In this document: piece after piece, positions 1 to 11,564 of the stretch | Numbering within the stretch: the stretch's first letter is position 1 | Layout: each line of letters opens with the position of its first letter | Assembly (NCBI GenBank): GCA_036873135.1 | Contig: JAPTYO010000017.1 | Location: forward strand, 10,912,001-10,976,000 | DNA length: 64,000 nt | DNA from: Clarkia xantiana subsp. parviflora | Lineage: Eukaryota; Streptophyta; Magnoliopsida; Myrtales; Onagraceae | Reading direction: 5' to 3' | Position numbers and translations under genes: made by a program | The notes under the pieces: generated by a model | Told to the model about the DNA's origin: nothing | Seen by the model: the letters and a program-made list of their open reading frames with translations, nothing else | Databases searched by the model: none

Positions 1-1061
1 TCTCCTTTCCCGTTGTATTTCTCTGGACGACCTGTTTTTAGTCCATCTGGAATATAACTGTGGATAATTTCCTGTGAAAAAGGATGAGACTTCTTATCAC
101 TGAGGATGTGCAGAGATTTTCCATTTGCCTCAGCCATCATCCTTGTGATCATATCCTCGACGTTTACTTGTGTCAACACCTGCGGTGGTTGTTCCGGGGT
201 AGCCTTCAGGTTCATGTTTGCTGGTGCTCCCTGTCTTTCATGGTGTTGCGGGTTGTTGAAATAGTGCTGGTGTGGGGGTGTTTCCTCTTGCCTTCTTCTT
301 TCTCTTGGAGGTGGAAATCTTTCTTCATTACCTGCATGTGTTCTCTGTCCAGCCGGGGTTTGATAATAGCCGCCTATTGAGAGGTCGGGCTCTGGTGTCT
401 GCCATGCCTGTTGTGGCGGTCTGTTTCTCTGTTCCTGTTCCTGCGGGGGCCTATTCTCCACATTTTGGTATTCCTCTGGTCGGGGTGCAGGACTGTTTCC
501 TCCTCTCATTTCCTGCTCGCCTTCGTGAGACGCGTGTCTTCTTTCGTGATCATAGGTTGTCCTTGCTGGAGGAGCTCCTAGTGAGCGTGTTGCGAACGAT
601 GGTCCCTCGTATGCATATCTGTTGTGGGGTGGTATGTCATAAGACGGGGCTCCATATGACTGTCCAGCAAAAGGCATTCCGTATTGGGGGAAGCCATGTC
701 GTAATCCGTTTGACGACATTCCGTATAGGAAACTTTGTGAAAGGCTATGACGCTGTCTTCTTCCTTCTCCTCCCAAGTGCTTTCTACTGTGTGATGTAGA
801 TGATGCTGACGATGCATCTACCGGTAGAACTGGACCTTCTTGGTTATTCTGTCGCTGTGTTGCAGCTAGGATGTTTCCCTCTGGGGGATCTACCTGTTGT
901 TGTGGTTTTTCATGTCTTTCTCTTGCCACTTGCGCATGTGGGCGTTCCTTCTGACCTGTAGGTAGTGGTGGTGTTCTTCCTCCAGGTGCTGGATGTTCCC
1001 TTGGTGGTGGTTCTTCCCTTGATTGTTCGCTCCTCGTTACCACACTTCCTGTGATCGCCAG
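1..1061 (-). CDS. gag: Gag of element K, N-terminal 353 codons, 3' truncated by window edge
   Basis: Translating the minus strand from 1061 downward gives an uninterrupted frame to base 3. The first part is rich in Pro, Gln, Arg and Glu, as in the disordered N-terminus of Tat Gag. Near base 60 it reaches a HPFSQEI...GLKTGRPEKYNGKG stretch that lines up with THPFVPRLI...GIPTIKKYDGEGDP of element I's Gag, the start of the retrotransposon gag domain. There is no in-frame ATG for the first 100 or so codons. The expected start position holds CTG (1059-1061), followed by an Ala-Ile-Thr-Gly stretch, so either a non-AUG start is used or the ATG was lost. Gag would form the virus-like particle in the cytoplasm. 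The frame is open, so this copy is probably fairly young. Confidence 0.8.
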   Translation of the reverse strand, partial: MAITGSVVTRSEQSREEPPPREHPAPGGRTPPLPTGQKERPHAQVARERHEKPQQQVDPPEGNILAATQRQNNQEGPVLPVDASSASSTSHSRKHLGGEGRRQRHSLSQSFLYGMSSNGLRHGFPQYGMPFAGQSYGAPSYDIPPHNRYAYEGPSFATRSLGAPPARTTYDHERRHASHEGEQEMRGGNSPAPRPEEYQNVENRPPQEQEQRNRPPQQAWQTPEPDLSIGGYYQTPAGQRTHAGNEERFPPPRERRRQEETPPHQHYFNNPQHHERQGAPANMNLKATPEQPPQVLTQVNVEDMITRMMAEANGKSLHILSDKKSHPFSQEIIHSYIPDGLKTGRPEKYNGKG

Positions 1062-1074
1062 GCTGTTTGTTCGT

Positions 1075-1092
1075 GTCAAACAGACGGCACCA
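1075..1092 (-). other. Primer-binding site of element K
   Basis: The minus strand reads TGGTGCCGTCTGTTTGAC one base inside the LTR end. Element I has TGGCGCCGTCTGTGGGAA in the equivalent place. The position and the TGG start fit a tRNA primer site; I have not settled which tRNA. Confidence 0.75.
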
Positions 1093-1093
1093 C

Positions 1094-1792
1094 TGTTAGG
1101 ACACCCTTCCAATCGGTTCGGTTTCGCGTGAACCAATCGGTCGGTACCCGACAGAAATGTGTTGATCCGACTGGACCTATATAGTTGTTTCTCTAGTGAT
1201 ACGATCCTTAGCTCCGATGTCCACTGTTCTCCTCCATGATCTTATGGAAATGTCTTGTTGAATGTTCGTCCCTTAACTTCGAGCTTGAATCCTTTTCTTC
1301 GTACACTTGCAAAAGGGACTACCGAGCAACCGGAGGGGGGGGGGGTGCTCGGTGAGCCCACTCCGATGCCTAAATGAAAACTTGCTAGAGAGAGAAAATG
1401 TCTAGAGATAAGCTAGAGAAAATTCAACTTGCAACCTTGTAAAAATGAATGGCAAAAGGCTCTATTTATAGACCTCTTGGTAATTAGTTTGCTAATCGTG
1501 ACCGTTAATCAAGTATTAATTAAAGTAAAGCGGAATTAGGCCTCGCTAAACATTGGAGTGATCGATGATATCTTTTGGGATGGTTCCCCCGGGCAAAAAA
1601 TTGTTCGGTTAGGGGCCTCCCTAACCGAACTTGTTCTTTTTTTGCCGGGCGAATTTTCTTTCGCCCGGTCTTTTGTTGGTGTGCTTTTTTTTTTTTAGTT
1701 CCGGTTTTCCGAGTTGCGGTTTGGAACCGTGTTTGGGTCCGTGCGGTGATTAAGTCGGGTCAAAGAGGGTCCAGGTGGGTGTATATCCATCA
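1094..1792 (-). repeat. 5' LTR of element K (699 bp)
   Basis: It starts TGTTAGG and ends CCATCA on the plus strand. A minus-strand TATA box (TATAAATA, 1463-1470) marks the U3/R side. An 11-base G run (1335-1345) and the CTCCGATGC motif near 1360 lie in R/U5. H and I carry the same motif in their LTRs. Confidence 0.85.
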
Positions 1793-2577
1793 GTTTCCAT
1801 TATCATTAACCATGTCATTCACTTGAGCTGCTGTTCAAATCTCCCACTCGTAGTAAGTGGGATCTAATCATCAATGTGATCCTGCTCCTAGTTCAATCAG
1901 TACTTCGTCTGTTTTAATCTCTCCAAGCGTCGAAAATTCGTCCTCAAGAAAAGTTACGTCTCTGGATTTATGTTCGACTACACCACCACTTTCTCGAGCT
2001 GACACGAATACGTAACCCTTAGAGTTCTATGAATACCTTATAAAGATACTCTTAAGTCCTCTGGGTCCCAACTTGCCGAAACGGCTATCAGTTGTATGTG
2101 TAAAGGCAGCACAACCCCAAGGTCGCAGTCTGGTGAGATCTATTTCTCTTCAATGCCACAGCTCATATGACGTTGTGTCTACCGCTTTGGTTGGGACAAT
2201 GTTTACTACATGAGTGGCAGTTAATAACGCATCACTCCAATAGGAGATTGGTAATTGTGCCTGCGACATCATGGTTCTTACAATGTCTAGGAGTGTTCGA
2301 TTACGACGTTCAGCCACACCATTCTGCTGTGGTGTGTTGGGGATTGTCGTTTGACGGGCTATCCCTCTTTCTTTGCACAACTTATCAAACTCATTAGAGA
2401 TATATTCTCCACCTCTATCAATGTGTAGGGTTTTCACCTTTCGCTCATGTTGATTCTCTACGAAGTTTAGAAAGTTTCTAAAGTAATCTATTGCCTCAGA
2501 TTTACGAGTAATCAAATGAGTAAACCCATAGCGGGTAAAGTCGTCAATGAAAGTTACGAAGTACCCAAGATCATTAT
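1793..2577 (-). pseudogene. pol: Element J: copia integrase remnant
   Basis: The minus-strand frame holds a Ty1/copia integrase catalytic core. The first Asp is in TFIDDFTRYG, the second in HIDRGGEY and the Glu in QQNGVAERR, with exactly 35 residues between the second Asp and the Glu. After an in-frame TGA (2150-2152) the same frame continues through RLRPWGCAAF, the usual integrase C-terminal block, then VVEHKSRDVTFLEDEF and the start of the linker to reverse transcriptase. One more stop lies in the C-terminal part. Integrase would insert the cDNA into nuclear DNA. The right end is fused to a copia LTR stub at about 2578 and the left end is cut by element K. This is the best-preserved copia integrase in the window. 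Confidence 0.85.
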
Positions 2578-2633
2578 GTAAACTATACATATTATGGGTT
2601 ACCTATTACGGCGCCCATCACCATATGCTTACA
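2578..2633 (-). repeat. Stub of the 3' LTR of element B
   Basis: The sequence matches the first 56 or so bases of the D and B LTRs (TGTAAGCATATGGTGATGGG start on the minus strand). The purine-rich GAGTGGGAGC polypurine tract lies immediately outside (2634 on). The rest of the LTR is gone. Confidence 0.85.
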
Positions 2634-2659
2634 GCTCCCACTCGCCGGAATGGGAGGGT

Positions 2660-4420
2660 GCCTGTTAATGTATTGTTGACAGTGCGACACATGTTTGCTT
2701 ATTGCTCGTCCATGAAATGGCGGCATTAGCAAGGAGAAATACTCCTCCTGTGGTGTACTTACGGTCATCCGGATCGCCACCATTGTCGGCGTCACTATAA
2801 CCGGTCAATTCTAACTTCCCGCCCTCATTGCACAGATCATAGTCGGCAGTACCTTTCGTATAACGAATTAGGTATAACTAATAATTTGTTGTACAGTTTT
2901 AAAAGTTTATAGCTAGGATCTGATTGTTAACGTGCTACTAGGCCCACGGCGTGACAGATATTCAGATGGTTGTATTATATGCTGTATATAGAAATACCAA
3001 CCATGCTTAAAATCTTTGCACCCTTCATCTGTTCACGCCCTGCCGGGTTCTTGGGGCTGTCACGATTCAACAGTGCGCACCCAAATACCACAGGCGCATC
3101 CACGGGTTTTGGCATCCTGTAATCTGAACCAAATTTCAACTGCTCATTGATATAGGCTTCTTGAGATAGACATAAATCCCTGGTAGCCCGATCTCTGGCA
3201 ATTTTAATGCCTAAGATGTACGTGGCCTCTCCCATGTCTTTCGTCTCAAATACAGATGCCAATCATAACTTTGACTTATTCATGAAACTCGTTTTGTTTG
3301 CGGCAATGAGTATGCCTTCCACGTACTAGGTTAAGGTGACATACTTAGACTCGGAGGTGTTATAACACATGCACGGATTCTTGTGAAAACTCACTAATCC
3401 GTTTCCTACGATTTCCTCGTGGAATCTGCAGTATCATTGTCGTGATGACTATATAAGACCGTAGAAGGACCTTTTTGGAGTTTACATACTTTACGTTCGT
3501 TACCAGGAGAGGTTTCTCCATGTAGATCTCTTCCTCCAGGTTTCTGTGGAGGAATGCGGTCTTAACATTCCTTCGGCGCAGCTCGATATCGAGACCTGCG
3601 ACCAGGACCATGAATGGCCCTAACCGTGGTTTTACGCACAGTCATTGAGTTTCTCTTATCAAAGTCCTCTCCATGAAGCATAGGGTAAGACCTTTCGCAA
3701 TGAGTCGGGTTTTCCGACTTGTTCCATCAGTGGTGAGCCTTCTTTCAGGGCTCACCTTATCCTTATGCCCCGGTGGTTAACAGGTAAATCAACTATAGAG
3801 TACAATGGCTTTCATTTAAGGCGATCACTCTCATTTATTATTTATTTCCACTTCTCCACTTGAGGTCTTTCCAGTGCTTGCCAACAGTTTGAGCGGGGTT
3901 TTCACCTTGGTCAATGGGATACTTGCCTTTGATTCTCGTCTAGGCATTATGAGTCCCACTTATTAGTCTGATCTTTTCTCCCACTCGGAATAACGTTTCT
4001 TATTGTAGCATCATTTCTATTGGGAATGATCCTCCCATTCGGAACAATGCTTCTTATCGGAGCATCGTCTCTGTTGGGAATAACATCAGTGCTAGAACCT
4101 TGACCTATAACTTTCCTATTACAACCTCTTGGTATCAGGGTTTTTCTTCCGAGATGCATTCCTTGATCACTAGGATCTGGAACCAAGTGTGGTTGGATCA
4201 CTCCCACTGGGAACAATGGGTAATATAGGTAGTTGTGTCATTCCTGGTTAAGCAATTTGACCATCAGGTTCGACTTGATCCGTCCCAACAACAACAGTGA
4301 TTACTTGTGGTAGGGTTAATTCCTCCCACTGGATTTACTATGAAAATGTCCCCATTCTCATTTACCATGTCATTCACTTGAGTTGCTGGTTCAAATCTCT
4401 CCCACTCGAATTAAGTGGTA
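2660..4420 (-). pseudogene. pol: Copia linker, reverse transcriptase and partial RNase H of element B
   Basis: From high to low coordinates there is a Pro-Ser-Gly-rich linker (3947-4216), the RT segment with VKTAFLHRNLEEEIYMEKP (around 3500-3570), then FETKDMGEATYILGIKIARD (3180-3250) and an RNase H start with a YSDADNGGDPDDRK block (near 2770-2800). Stops and frameshifts are frequent. The catalytic Tyr-Val-Asp-Asp position reads Tyr-Val-Glu-Gly (3314-3325) and a TAG (3326-3328) precedes it, so this RT is dead. RNase H ends abruptly after CVALST and is joined to the pre-LTR region by a deletion. Confidence 0.8.
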
Positions 4421-4509
4421 CCTGATTGTCATCGTTATTCAGCTATGTTTTGATCATGACTATGTTGATTGAAACTGTTCATGCATTTGGAAAATTTGCC
4501 CTCTTAGTG

Positions 4510-4955
4510 ATGTAATGTCTCATGTTCGACCACGGTATCATTTAATCTAAGCTGGAAACATGTATTTTCTAGGAGTAACTGGCGTACCCTTGTCATAAAT
4601 ACGTGTTAATTGCGCAAATTAATGTCGCATGTTGATATGATTTAACTCATTATCACCCATCAGCTATAATGGCTTCGTACTTTACCGATATTAATTGAAA
4701 CATAGTTTTACATTTATGTGAATCATCTTTCATCATCCCATAGGGAACCTCTGATAGAACGACTCAAACATTATGTATATATATAAACTGTGTCTCTTGA
4801 AGTGTGTCATTTGATTTGAATGCCTAGCCCGACATATCGTTCAAGGCTTCTGGAAGGAAAATCATTTAACTGACTTGATCCTTCTTCATTTGCTGACTTA
4901 TCTCAGAGATTTCATCCATCTCTGAACTGAGCATCTTAGGTATTCACCTTATGTG
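4510..4955 (-). pseudogene. Degenerate copia integrase of element B, 3' part
   Basis: Minus-strand bases here align with J's integrase after the second catalytic Asp and with the equivalent regions of A, C and D. No long frame remains. The codon matching J's GTA (2204-2206) is TAA (4708-4710). The block CCGTGGTCGAACATG (4521-4535, minus strand) corresponds to the integrase C-terminal VVEH segment. The rest of the integrase lies beyond the A insertion from 13282 upward. Confidence 0.65.
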
Positions 4956-5530
4956 TGTTAGCATATGGTGACGTGGCGCCATAATTGGTAGCCCGTTAAT
5001 GCTAAGGAAATTACCTAAGTTAATTAGGTAAGTGTCACATTAGGGTAATTGAGCCAAACCCAAACCCTAATTGACACGGGAGGCCCAAAATTGGGCCTCC
5101 CCTTTAATAGTATGGTTTCGCCGGACCCCTATTCCACATTGGTTGGAGTGGACTTTTGTCCACTCCATCAATCCTATATATAGGGGACTCACCTAAGGGG
5201 TTTATTCACTCATTCATAATAAAGTACCTCCATTGAGGAACTTGAGAGAAACCCTCTCACCCCCTAGTAGTAATTTTCGGTGCACATGTTAGTCCGAGGT
5301 TCTGTCCCCGTTGAAGAATCGATCAGAGGCTTTGTTGTGGAACTTATACCGCGTAGGAATTCTTCTCACGAAGAACTTGTACGGGTTCCGACCGGAGGAT
5401 CAGAACTCCCTCCACAATGTTGTTGGGCAGGAAAGCTATTGAGGTATATGTACATTATTCCGCTGCGTAATTAAATTATTTACTAGTACACGTTTAGCAT
5501 TCCGTAGTATTACGTCCCCGTAATCCAACA
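4956..5530 (+). repeat. 5' LTR of element A (575 bp)
   Basis: TGTTAGCATATG start and CCGTAATCCAACA end. U3 holds a dyad of TGGGCC sites (5078-5101), a perfect 9-bp hairpin with a TTTT loop (5145-5166) and then a TATA box TATATATA (5175-5182). A transcript would start near 5210. Confidence 0.93.
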
Positions 5531-5531
5531 G

Positions 5532-5543
5532 TGGTATCAGAGC
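5532..5543 (+). other. Primer-binding site of element A
   Basis: TGGTATCAGAGC lies one base after the LTR end. It is complementary to the 3' end of plant initiator-Met tRNA, the standard primer for plant copia elements. Confidence 0.92.
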
Positions 5544-6158
5544 ATGGTTAGGAGTTCTTAAATTTTTGATAAACTGATGTTCTTGAGTTTTGAAAAATCC
5601 GAAATTTTCATGTTCATGAACACCATGAATAATCCGAAATTTTAAAGTAAATTTCATGTGTTTGATCTTTAAAAACTTAAAATTTTCAAAATTTACATGT
5701 TTTTATAGATCAAAACCGAAAATTTATGTTCGAATTTAAGTTTGATGTTCATGATCTTCAAGACCACCATGAGTTTTATCAAGAACACTTTTTGGATTCA
5801 TGATCATAATAGTATTTGATCTTAAAATTTGACAACTTTTCCAATTTACATGTTTGTGCCGAAAACCCTAGGGGTATTTTAGGTAAAAAAATTAATTTTC
5901 TTGGAGACCAAGTTACCTAGTTCGGCCGAAATTTTATAGGATATAGGTTGCCATTTTTAAATTTTATTAATAGGTAGCTATATATCTATAAGTTGGAAAA
6001 TAAGGATATGTTCATAATATAATATTGTAAAAGATATTAACTATCAGTATATATAGTTAAAGATAGGTTAATATATATTGATAGATTTAGTTGCTATAAA
6101 AGATTAAGAAAATATATTGTCTGCATATTTTAATCCCTAAATATATATTTGACAATAT

Positions 6159-6201
<43 letters not shown>

Positions 6202-7580
6202 TTATGCCGAATATTTTATGTATATATATCTATTGTTGATTGATTTACATCTTACAGATAGAATCTTGACAATATTTATATATATATATTAGCAATATTG
6301 ATAATTATTAATATTTCTTGCTGGCTAAGTTAAGTTTTTAGTGGACTTTAAAACCCTACTTAGCCCACAAGACATATTTCGGCCGAACCCTAGGGTTTAT
6401 GGGCTGGTCCAATTGCTAAACCGGAACGGATAAAACCAATCCGGGTTTTCTTAATCGGGTCGACCTAGTCGGGTCGGGGACCGTAGTAACTAAATTGAAC
6501 CTAACCTAACCGGTTTTGAGTGATGAACCGATCCACAATCCTATTTTATTGAACCGTTTCGGACCAAACCGGGTTTTTTTTAAATCGGACCGACTTGAAC
6601 CGGATTTTAAATTGGACCGAACCAGATTTTTAAATTTCTCAGAAATTTTAAAATGCTCAATAAAATAGGATGTCAAATTTCAAATCCAAAATGTTGTTCG
6701 AACTTTAAATCTAGCCTAAACAGTGCTCTTAGGGTTTGCGTTTTAACACCTTTTTCGGTTAAAACTCTAATACCTAGTTTCGATTATGGGGATGGATCTC
6801 GGATATGCATGTTTTTGGGACTGGATTAAATTAGTGGGCTGAATTGCAATTGTTTACTTTCTGCTAAATATATATTAAAACTGTCATCTTGACTCAGTCA
6901 AGCTAGCTGGATATTAATTGCGAGCATTGAGCTCTGGGATTTAAATATATGTATTGCGCAATAGGATAGACATGCTATGCTGATTGAAAGTGCCTAGAAT
7001 CCATGTCTAGAAATATCGCATAATTGATTGTAAGCATGAATTGCAAAACAACCCCTAATATTTTCAAACATTTTTAAAACTGAAAATTCCAGTCGCCAAT
7101 TATGTATGATTTGTGCGGATGTTGCATGTTTTGACACGTATGCTAGGATGTTCCAGAATAGAAAGCATGTGATAATTTACTTTACGTAGAATTATATATG
7201 CTAGGAACATTAGACGCATAACGCGTAAGCATGTTTGGTTTGTTCGATGTTTATGGCGTAATATAGTATTATGCATGCGTAAATTATCGGACAATTCCTT
7301 TTAAAATTAAAAGGGCCTTGGGAAAGCACAAGATCGGGTATGCTTATTTGAAAATTCCCGTTCCGGTTATTTGCAAAATAATAACCGTTTTCAAAAGACT
7401 GATCTATTAGATTGAAGACGACGGTAGTGTGAATTCCTTCACGACACCCCCTTCCCTCGGTTTACTGATGGTCGGTTTGGTTTAGTGACTGAAGGACCAC
7501 AATTTGTCGTATTCCATCTTAATAGATAATCTGATGTTTGCAATTCTGTCAAAATGTTACTGTCTTCCTAAATTTGCATA
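5544..7580 (+). other. Untranslated leader of element A
   Basis: This 2-kb AT-rich stretch has no supportable gene. It holds a (TA)n/(TG)n microsatellite (about 6162-6200) and a CCGAACC-rich block (about 6417-6625). A segment ending near GGGCCTTGGGAAAGCA (7310-7326) is shared with the leaders of B, C and D. Confidence 0.7.
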
Positions 7581-7589
7581 ATCATCAAT

Positions 7590-8490
7590 GTGAGAGTTGG
7601 CTAAATTAGCGCGATTCGATATTACTCGCAATCTTGATGGTATTAATTAGGATGAGTAAAATTGGAGTGTGTGTTGAACTCTCCACTACGATTCTGAAAA
7701 GTGGACAGGACAACTACGGATGAATATAGTAATCTGTATGATTTTGACAATGAGAAACGAATGTGATAATTTGTTTCCCCAAGAATTGGAGTAGGTTCTT
7801 TGATGATCTGAACGCGTGTATGGTGATACATTCGACTCTGGTAAAAAGGGGTTGATGAAGACTTCAATTGAAACCAGACGATGTTATAGCTTAGTAGTCC
7901 TTCGCATCCGCCTCGGTGGAAGCAAGGATGCAAATGCTAGAAATGTTTCGGTTGAATGAGATGATCTTATCTCTTTTCATGGATGTCGGCGTAAAACCCG
8001 CATCGGGTCTTCATGATGGAAGGTCAACATGAAAAGGATGTATATGGTTGTCTGATATTGACAGGACTCAACTTGAGCCTAATCAAATACAATAACCACA
8101 GCAGTGAAAGGGAAACCTTCTGCTCACCATAGTGAGTTCGAAAGAAGTGAACCATGATCCGCATAGCAAGAAGAGAACTGGACCGAATAAGTCCTATACG
8201 ATAAACCGGTGGGTTAAACCCCGTTCATAAAGTGCGTCTCAAATACGTCTCGTAGGTCTTGTGTATGAAGCTGTAAAATGTTTTATACGGACACAGATCA
8301 TTCGAAGTGATTCACTCGTGAATTTACTCAAACGAGATGTTAAACATGACTCAAAGTTCTTGACTATATGCGCCAGAATCATGGATCAAATATGCAAACT
8401 TCAGATCAAGAACTATACCATTGTCATTTATCATTCGTTGTTCGTTTCTAAATTTTTGGTTATTTTGAGATTCGGAGTTATTGAATAAAG
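7590..8490 (+). pseudogene. Decayed gag-like region of element A
   Basis: The start (about 7590-7660) aligns loosely with D's gag start (40020-40090), including a Asn-Leu-Asp-Gly block. After that the frame is broken by many stops and I cannot follow a Gag domain or a zinc knuckle. It ends at an AATAAA (8484-8489) that B and D share at the equivalent place. Confidence 0.4.
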
Positions 8491-8839
8491 TAATTGTTGC
8501 TCGATTCGAAGCTCAATTTTCTTTATCAATTTAACGTCTCGATTGAACGAGAATGATCCGAAACGAAAATACAAACCTACGGGTTAGGACCAAAATTTCG
8601 ACCAGGTAAAAGTGGAGGAATAAAACGAAACGACTCACATACTCTATCATCTCAGTTGGTACAACTGAACTGAACATACCAATCGATTGCATAGCTGGAT
8701 CGAAAGATTTAGTAATTCTTATTTGTTAGTACTCCATTTAAAATGATTATTTTCGTAATAATTAAACATGTTTAAAACCGATTAAATTAAATTTGGAAAC
8801 GAAACGATTTAAACCACGAGATAAAACTAGTTTTATGCG

Positions 8840-9540
8840 CCGTACGTGCGTGTACCTCGAAAGACGGAACACATCGTTTCAAAGTACAAATTTAATAATG
8901 AAGTGTTTTAATAAATGAATGCTGAGTTTTCGTTTGTGATTCGTTTGGAAATAACTCAATTATGACTACTGTGGTTAGAGGTATGCTTCAATGCTACTAC
9001 AATCTAGTAGTCTGTCAACTAAAGCATTAAAGCGAGAGTTTAATGCATAGTCCATGAGGTGGATAAGTCTCTGGATGAGTTCACAAACGAAAGGAAGTAG
9101 TCAGTAAAACGACTCTCCCACTATGAGCCTTGAACGAATACTTTGGCTAAAGCAATCATACCATTAAAAACCTCGAGGAACATAGTTTAAAATTACATTA
9201 TGTTAGAGTTCAACATTAAAATTTCCTACGGATGAAATTAAGTTGACTCATATTAATGTAACACTATGTTCAAATAAAATCGGTTGATGCGTTACCATAA
9301 AAGCTAAGGAATGATATGGGTGAAACCTTATCATTAAACTGCATTAATTTGCGGATTAAACAAGTATTTAATAAGAGTGCAGTCTACTCTTAAAAGGATA
9401 CAAGTTTAAATTAGCTTGGATTAATGGTACTGTGTTCGAACATGACACATTTTAGAAATATGAGGGTTGATTTCCAATGCTTTGAGAAAAGAAATGGACA
9501 ATAGTACTGATCGAACCATTAATGGATAATGGAGATTCTC
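8840..9540 (+). pseudogene. Degenerate integrase of element A
   Basis: The region aligns base by base with D 41190-41880 and more weakly with J's integrase. There is no open frame. TGA (9244-9246) and TAA (9259-9261) fall at codons that are also stops in D. The bases between 8490 and 8840 match D 40646-41180; I recognise nothing there. Confidence 0.6.
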
Positions 9541-11564
9541 AGGTCCCACTTACTTCGAGTGGGAGAATTGATACAACATAAGTGATTGATATGGTAAATG
9601 ATGATGGAGACGTCTTCATAATAAATCCAGTGGGAGGGCTCACTCCCCCTCACATTTAATCATCACTAAATGCAAATTCGAATCAAGTCGAACCTGACAA
9701 TCATAATGTTGAACTAACACAACTATCCATTATTCCTAGTGGGAGGGAAACGACCAACTTTGTTCCAGATCCTAGTGATCAAGGAATACATCTCGGAGGT
9801 AAAATTCCGAGACTGAGAGGTCATCTTGAGAAAGTTGTAGATCAAAGTTCTAGCACGGCCATTGTTCCCAATGGGAGTAATGCTACGATAGGAAGCATTA
9901 TTCTGAGTGGGAGTTACAATCAGACTATAAATGGGATTAACGAGCCTAGACATAGTCAAAGGCAACGGACTTCTCTCGAGAAGTGTCCCATCGAATAAGA
10001 TGTGTTAAACATCTTAACATTCGTTTTCGAATCAGCGATGGTTCAGCAAAACAAGGGAAGGACCTCAAAACGAGGGAATGGAGGATGAAATATGCCTAAA
10101 TAATAACAAATTCGGTTATGGTCCTTAGTTGATTAATCTGCTAACCACAGAAATAGAAAGTGAAATTTTAGAATTCACTACTGATGGAAAGTTGAGTGGT
10201 TCAAAACTCAAATGATTGCGAAAGGAAATACCCGAATTCACGGAGTGGACTTTGATGAAACATACTCACCAACTGTGCGTTACACCACAGTAAGGGCCAT
10301 CCTTGCCCTTGTTGCATGTCTAAATCTCAAGCATGCATTAAATGGATATTAAGACCACACCTCTCCATGTAAACTTGGAGGAAGAGATCTATATGGAGCA
10401 TCTAGAGGATTTTATTACTCCTGGCAAAGAACGTAAAGTTTGCAAACTCCAAAGATCTATTTACGGTCTTAAATAGTCGTCTCGGCAATGGTTTCGCAGT
10501 TTCCATGAGGAAATCGTCGGAAACGAATTTGTGAATCTTCACAAGGATCCTTGCGTATACACTAAGACCTCTGGGTCAAAGTATGTCATCATAACACTAT
10601 ACATACTCATTGCTGCAAACGAATTTAGTTTCATGAACAAATCAAAGTCGTGGTTAGCGTCAGCATTTGAGATGAAAGACATGGGAGAGGTCACGTACAT
10701 CTTAGGCATTAAGATTGCCCGAGATCGTGCCGCCCGAACATTATATCTGTCTCAAGAATCTTATATCAACAAGCTGTTGAAAAGATTCAGAATGCTCGAT
10801 ACTAAACCCGTGGATACGCCGGTTGTGTTCGGGTGCGCGCTGTTAAAGCGTGATGGACCGAAAAACCAGCAGAAGCGTGAACAGATAAAGGGGGCAGAGT
10901 ACCTAAGCATGGTAGGGAGTCTCATGTACGCCATGCTATGTACTCGGCCAGATATCTGTTACGCAGTGGGCCTAGTAGCAAGATTCCAATAAGATCCTAG
11001 TTATCAACATCTAAAGGCCGTAAAACGAAATATAAGATATCTGAAAGGTACTGCCGACTGTGTTCTGTGCTATAAGGGCAGGCAGATAGAATTGACCGGT
11101 TATAGTGATGCCGACCACGGTGGCGATCCAGATGATCGTAAGTCACCACAGGAGGAGATTTCCTTCTTGCTAATGCTGCCATATCATGGATAAACAAGAA
11201 GCAATCGTGTGTCGCGCTTTCCACTATGGAATCAGAATTCGTTGCCCTTTCTAAAAACGCACAAGAAGCGGTCTGGCTGAAAAGGCTTCTTACTGCATTA
11301 ATTGGCACTGGAAAAGAGAGTAATCCCGTCAAGGTATACTCCGACAGTCAGGCAACCATTGCAGCAGTTAAGAATCCAAAGTCCCATAGTAGGACCAAAC
11401 ACATTGATGTGAAATACAACTATGCTAAATCTATTATGGAAGACAACATAATCGCTTTAGAATACTTGTCCACGGATAAAATGGTTGCAGATCCATTAAC
11501 TAAGCCATTACGTAGAGAGATCTTCGAAAAGCACGTAAAACTGCTTGGATTACGTTGGGCTTAA
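9540..11564 (+). pseudogene. pol: Linker, reverse transcriptase and RNase H of element A
   Basis: A linker with repeated GTGGGAG codons (Ser-Gly-Ser) leads to an RT with NLEEEIYME (10366-10392), KLQRSIYGLK (10446-10473) and, in a 153-codon open stretch from 10531, FEMKDMGEVTYILGIKIARD. RNase H follows with GYSDADHGGDPDD (11098-11135), MESEFVALSK (from 11226) and KHIDVKYNY; its last 112 codons are open to the natural end at 11564. The RT catalytic box is lost: at 10596-10610 only Tyr remains before the ILIAA block, and both catalytic Asp codons are absent by an in-frame deletion. Several frameshifts lie upstream. It cannot encode an active RT. Confidence 0.85.

Larger units (their letters stand above)
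1..1792 (-). mobile_element. Element K: 5' end of a Ty3/gypsy (Tat-type) retrotransposon
   Basis: On the minus strand the order is LTR, primer-binding site, then a long gag frame that runs off the window at base 1. The LTR has TG...CA ends (1094-1792). The sequence to its right (1793 on) matches the copia linker region of B around 4330-4420, so K inserted into copia element J. The base block just outside the LTR, GTTTC (1793-1797), is the likely target duplication; its partner lies beyond the window. Pol and the 3' LTR are not visible. Confidence 0.85.
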
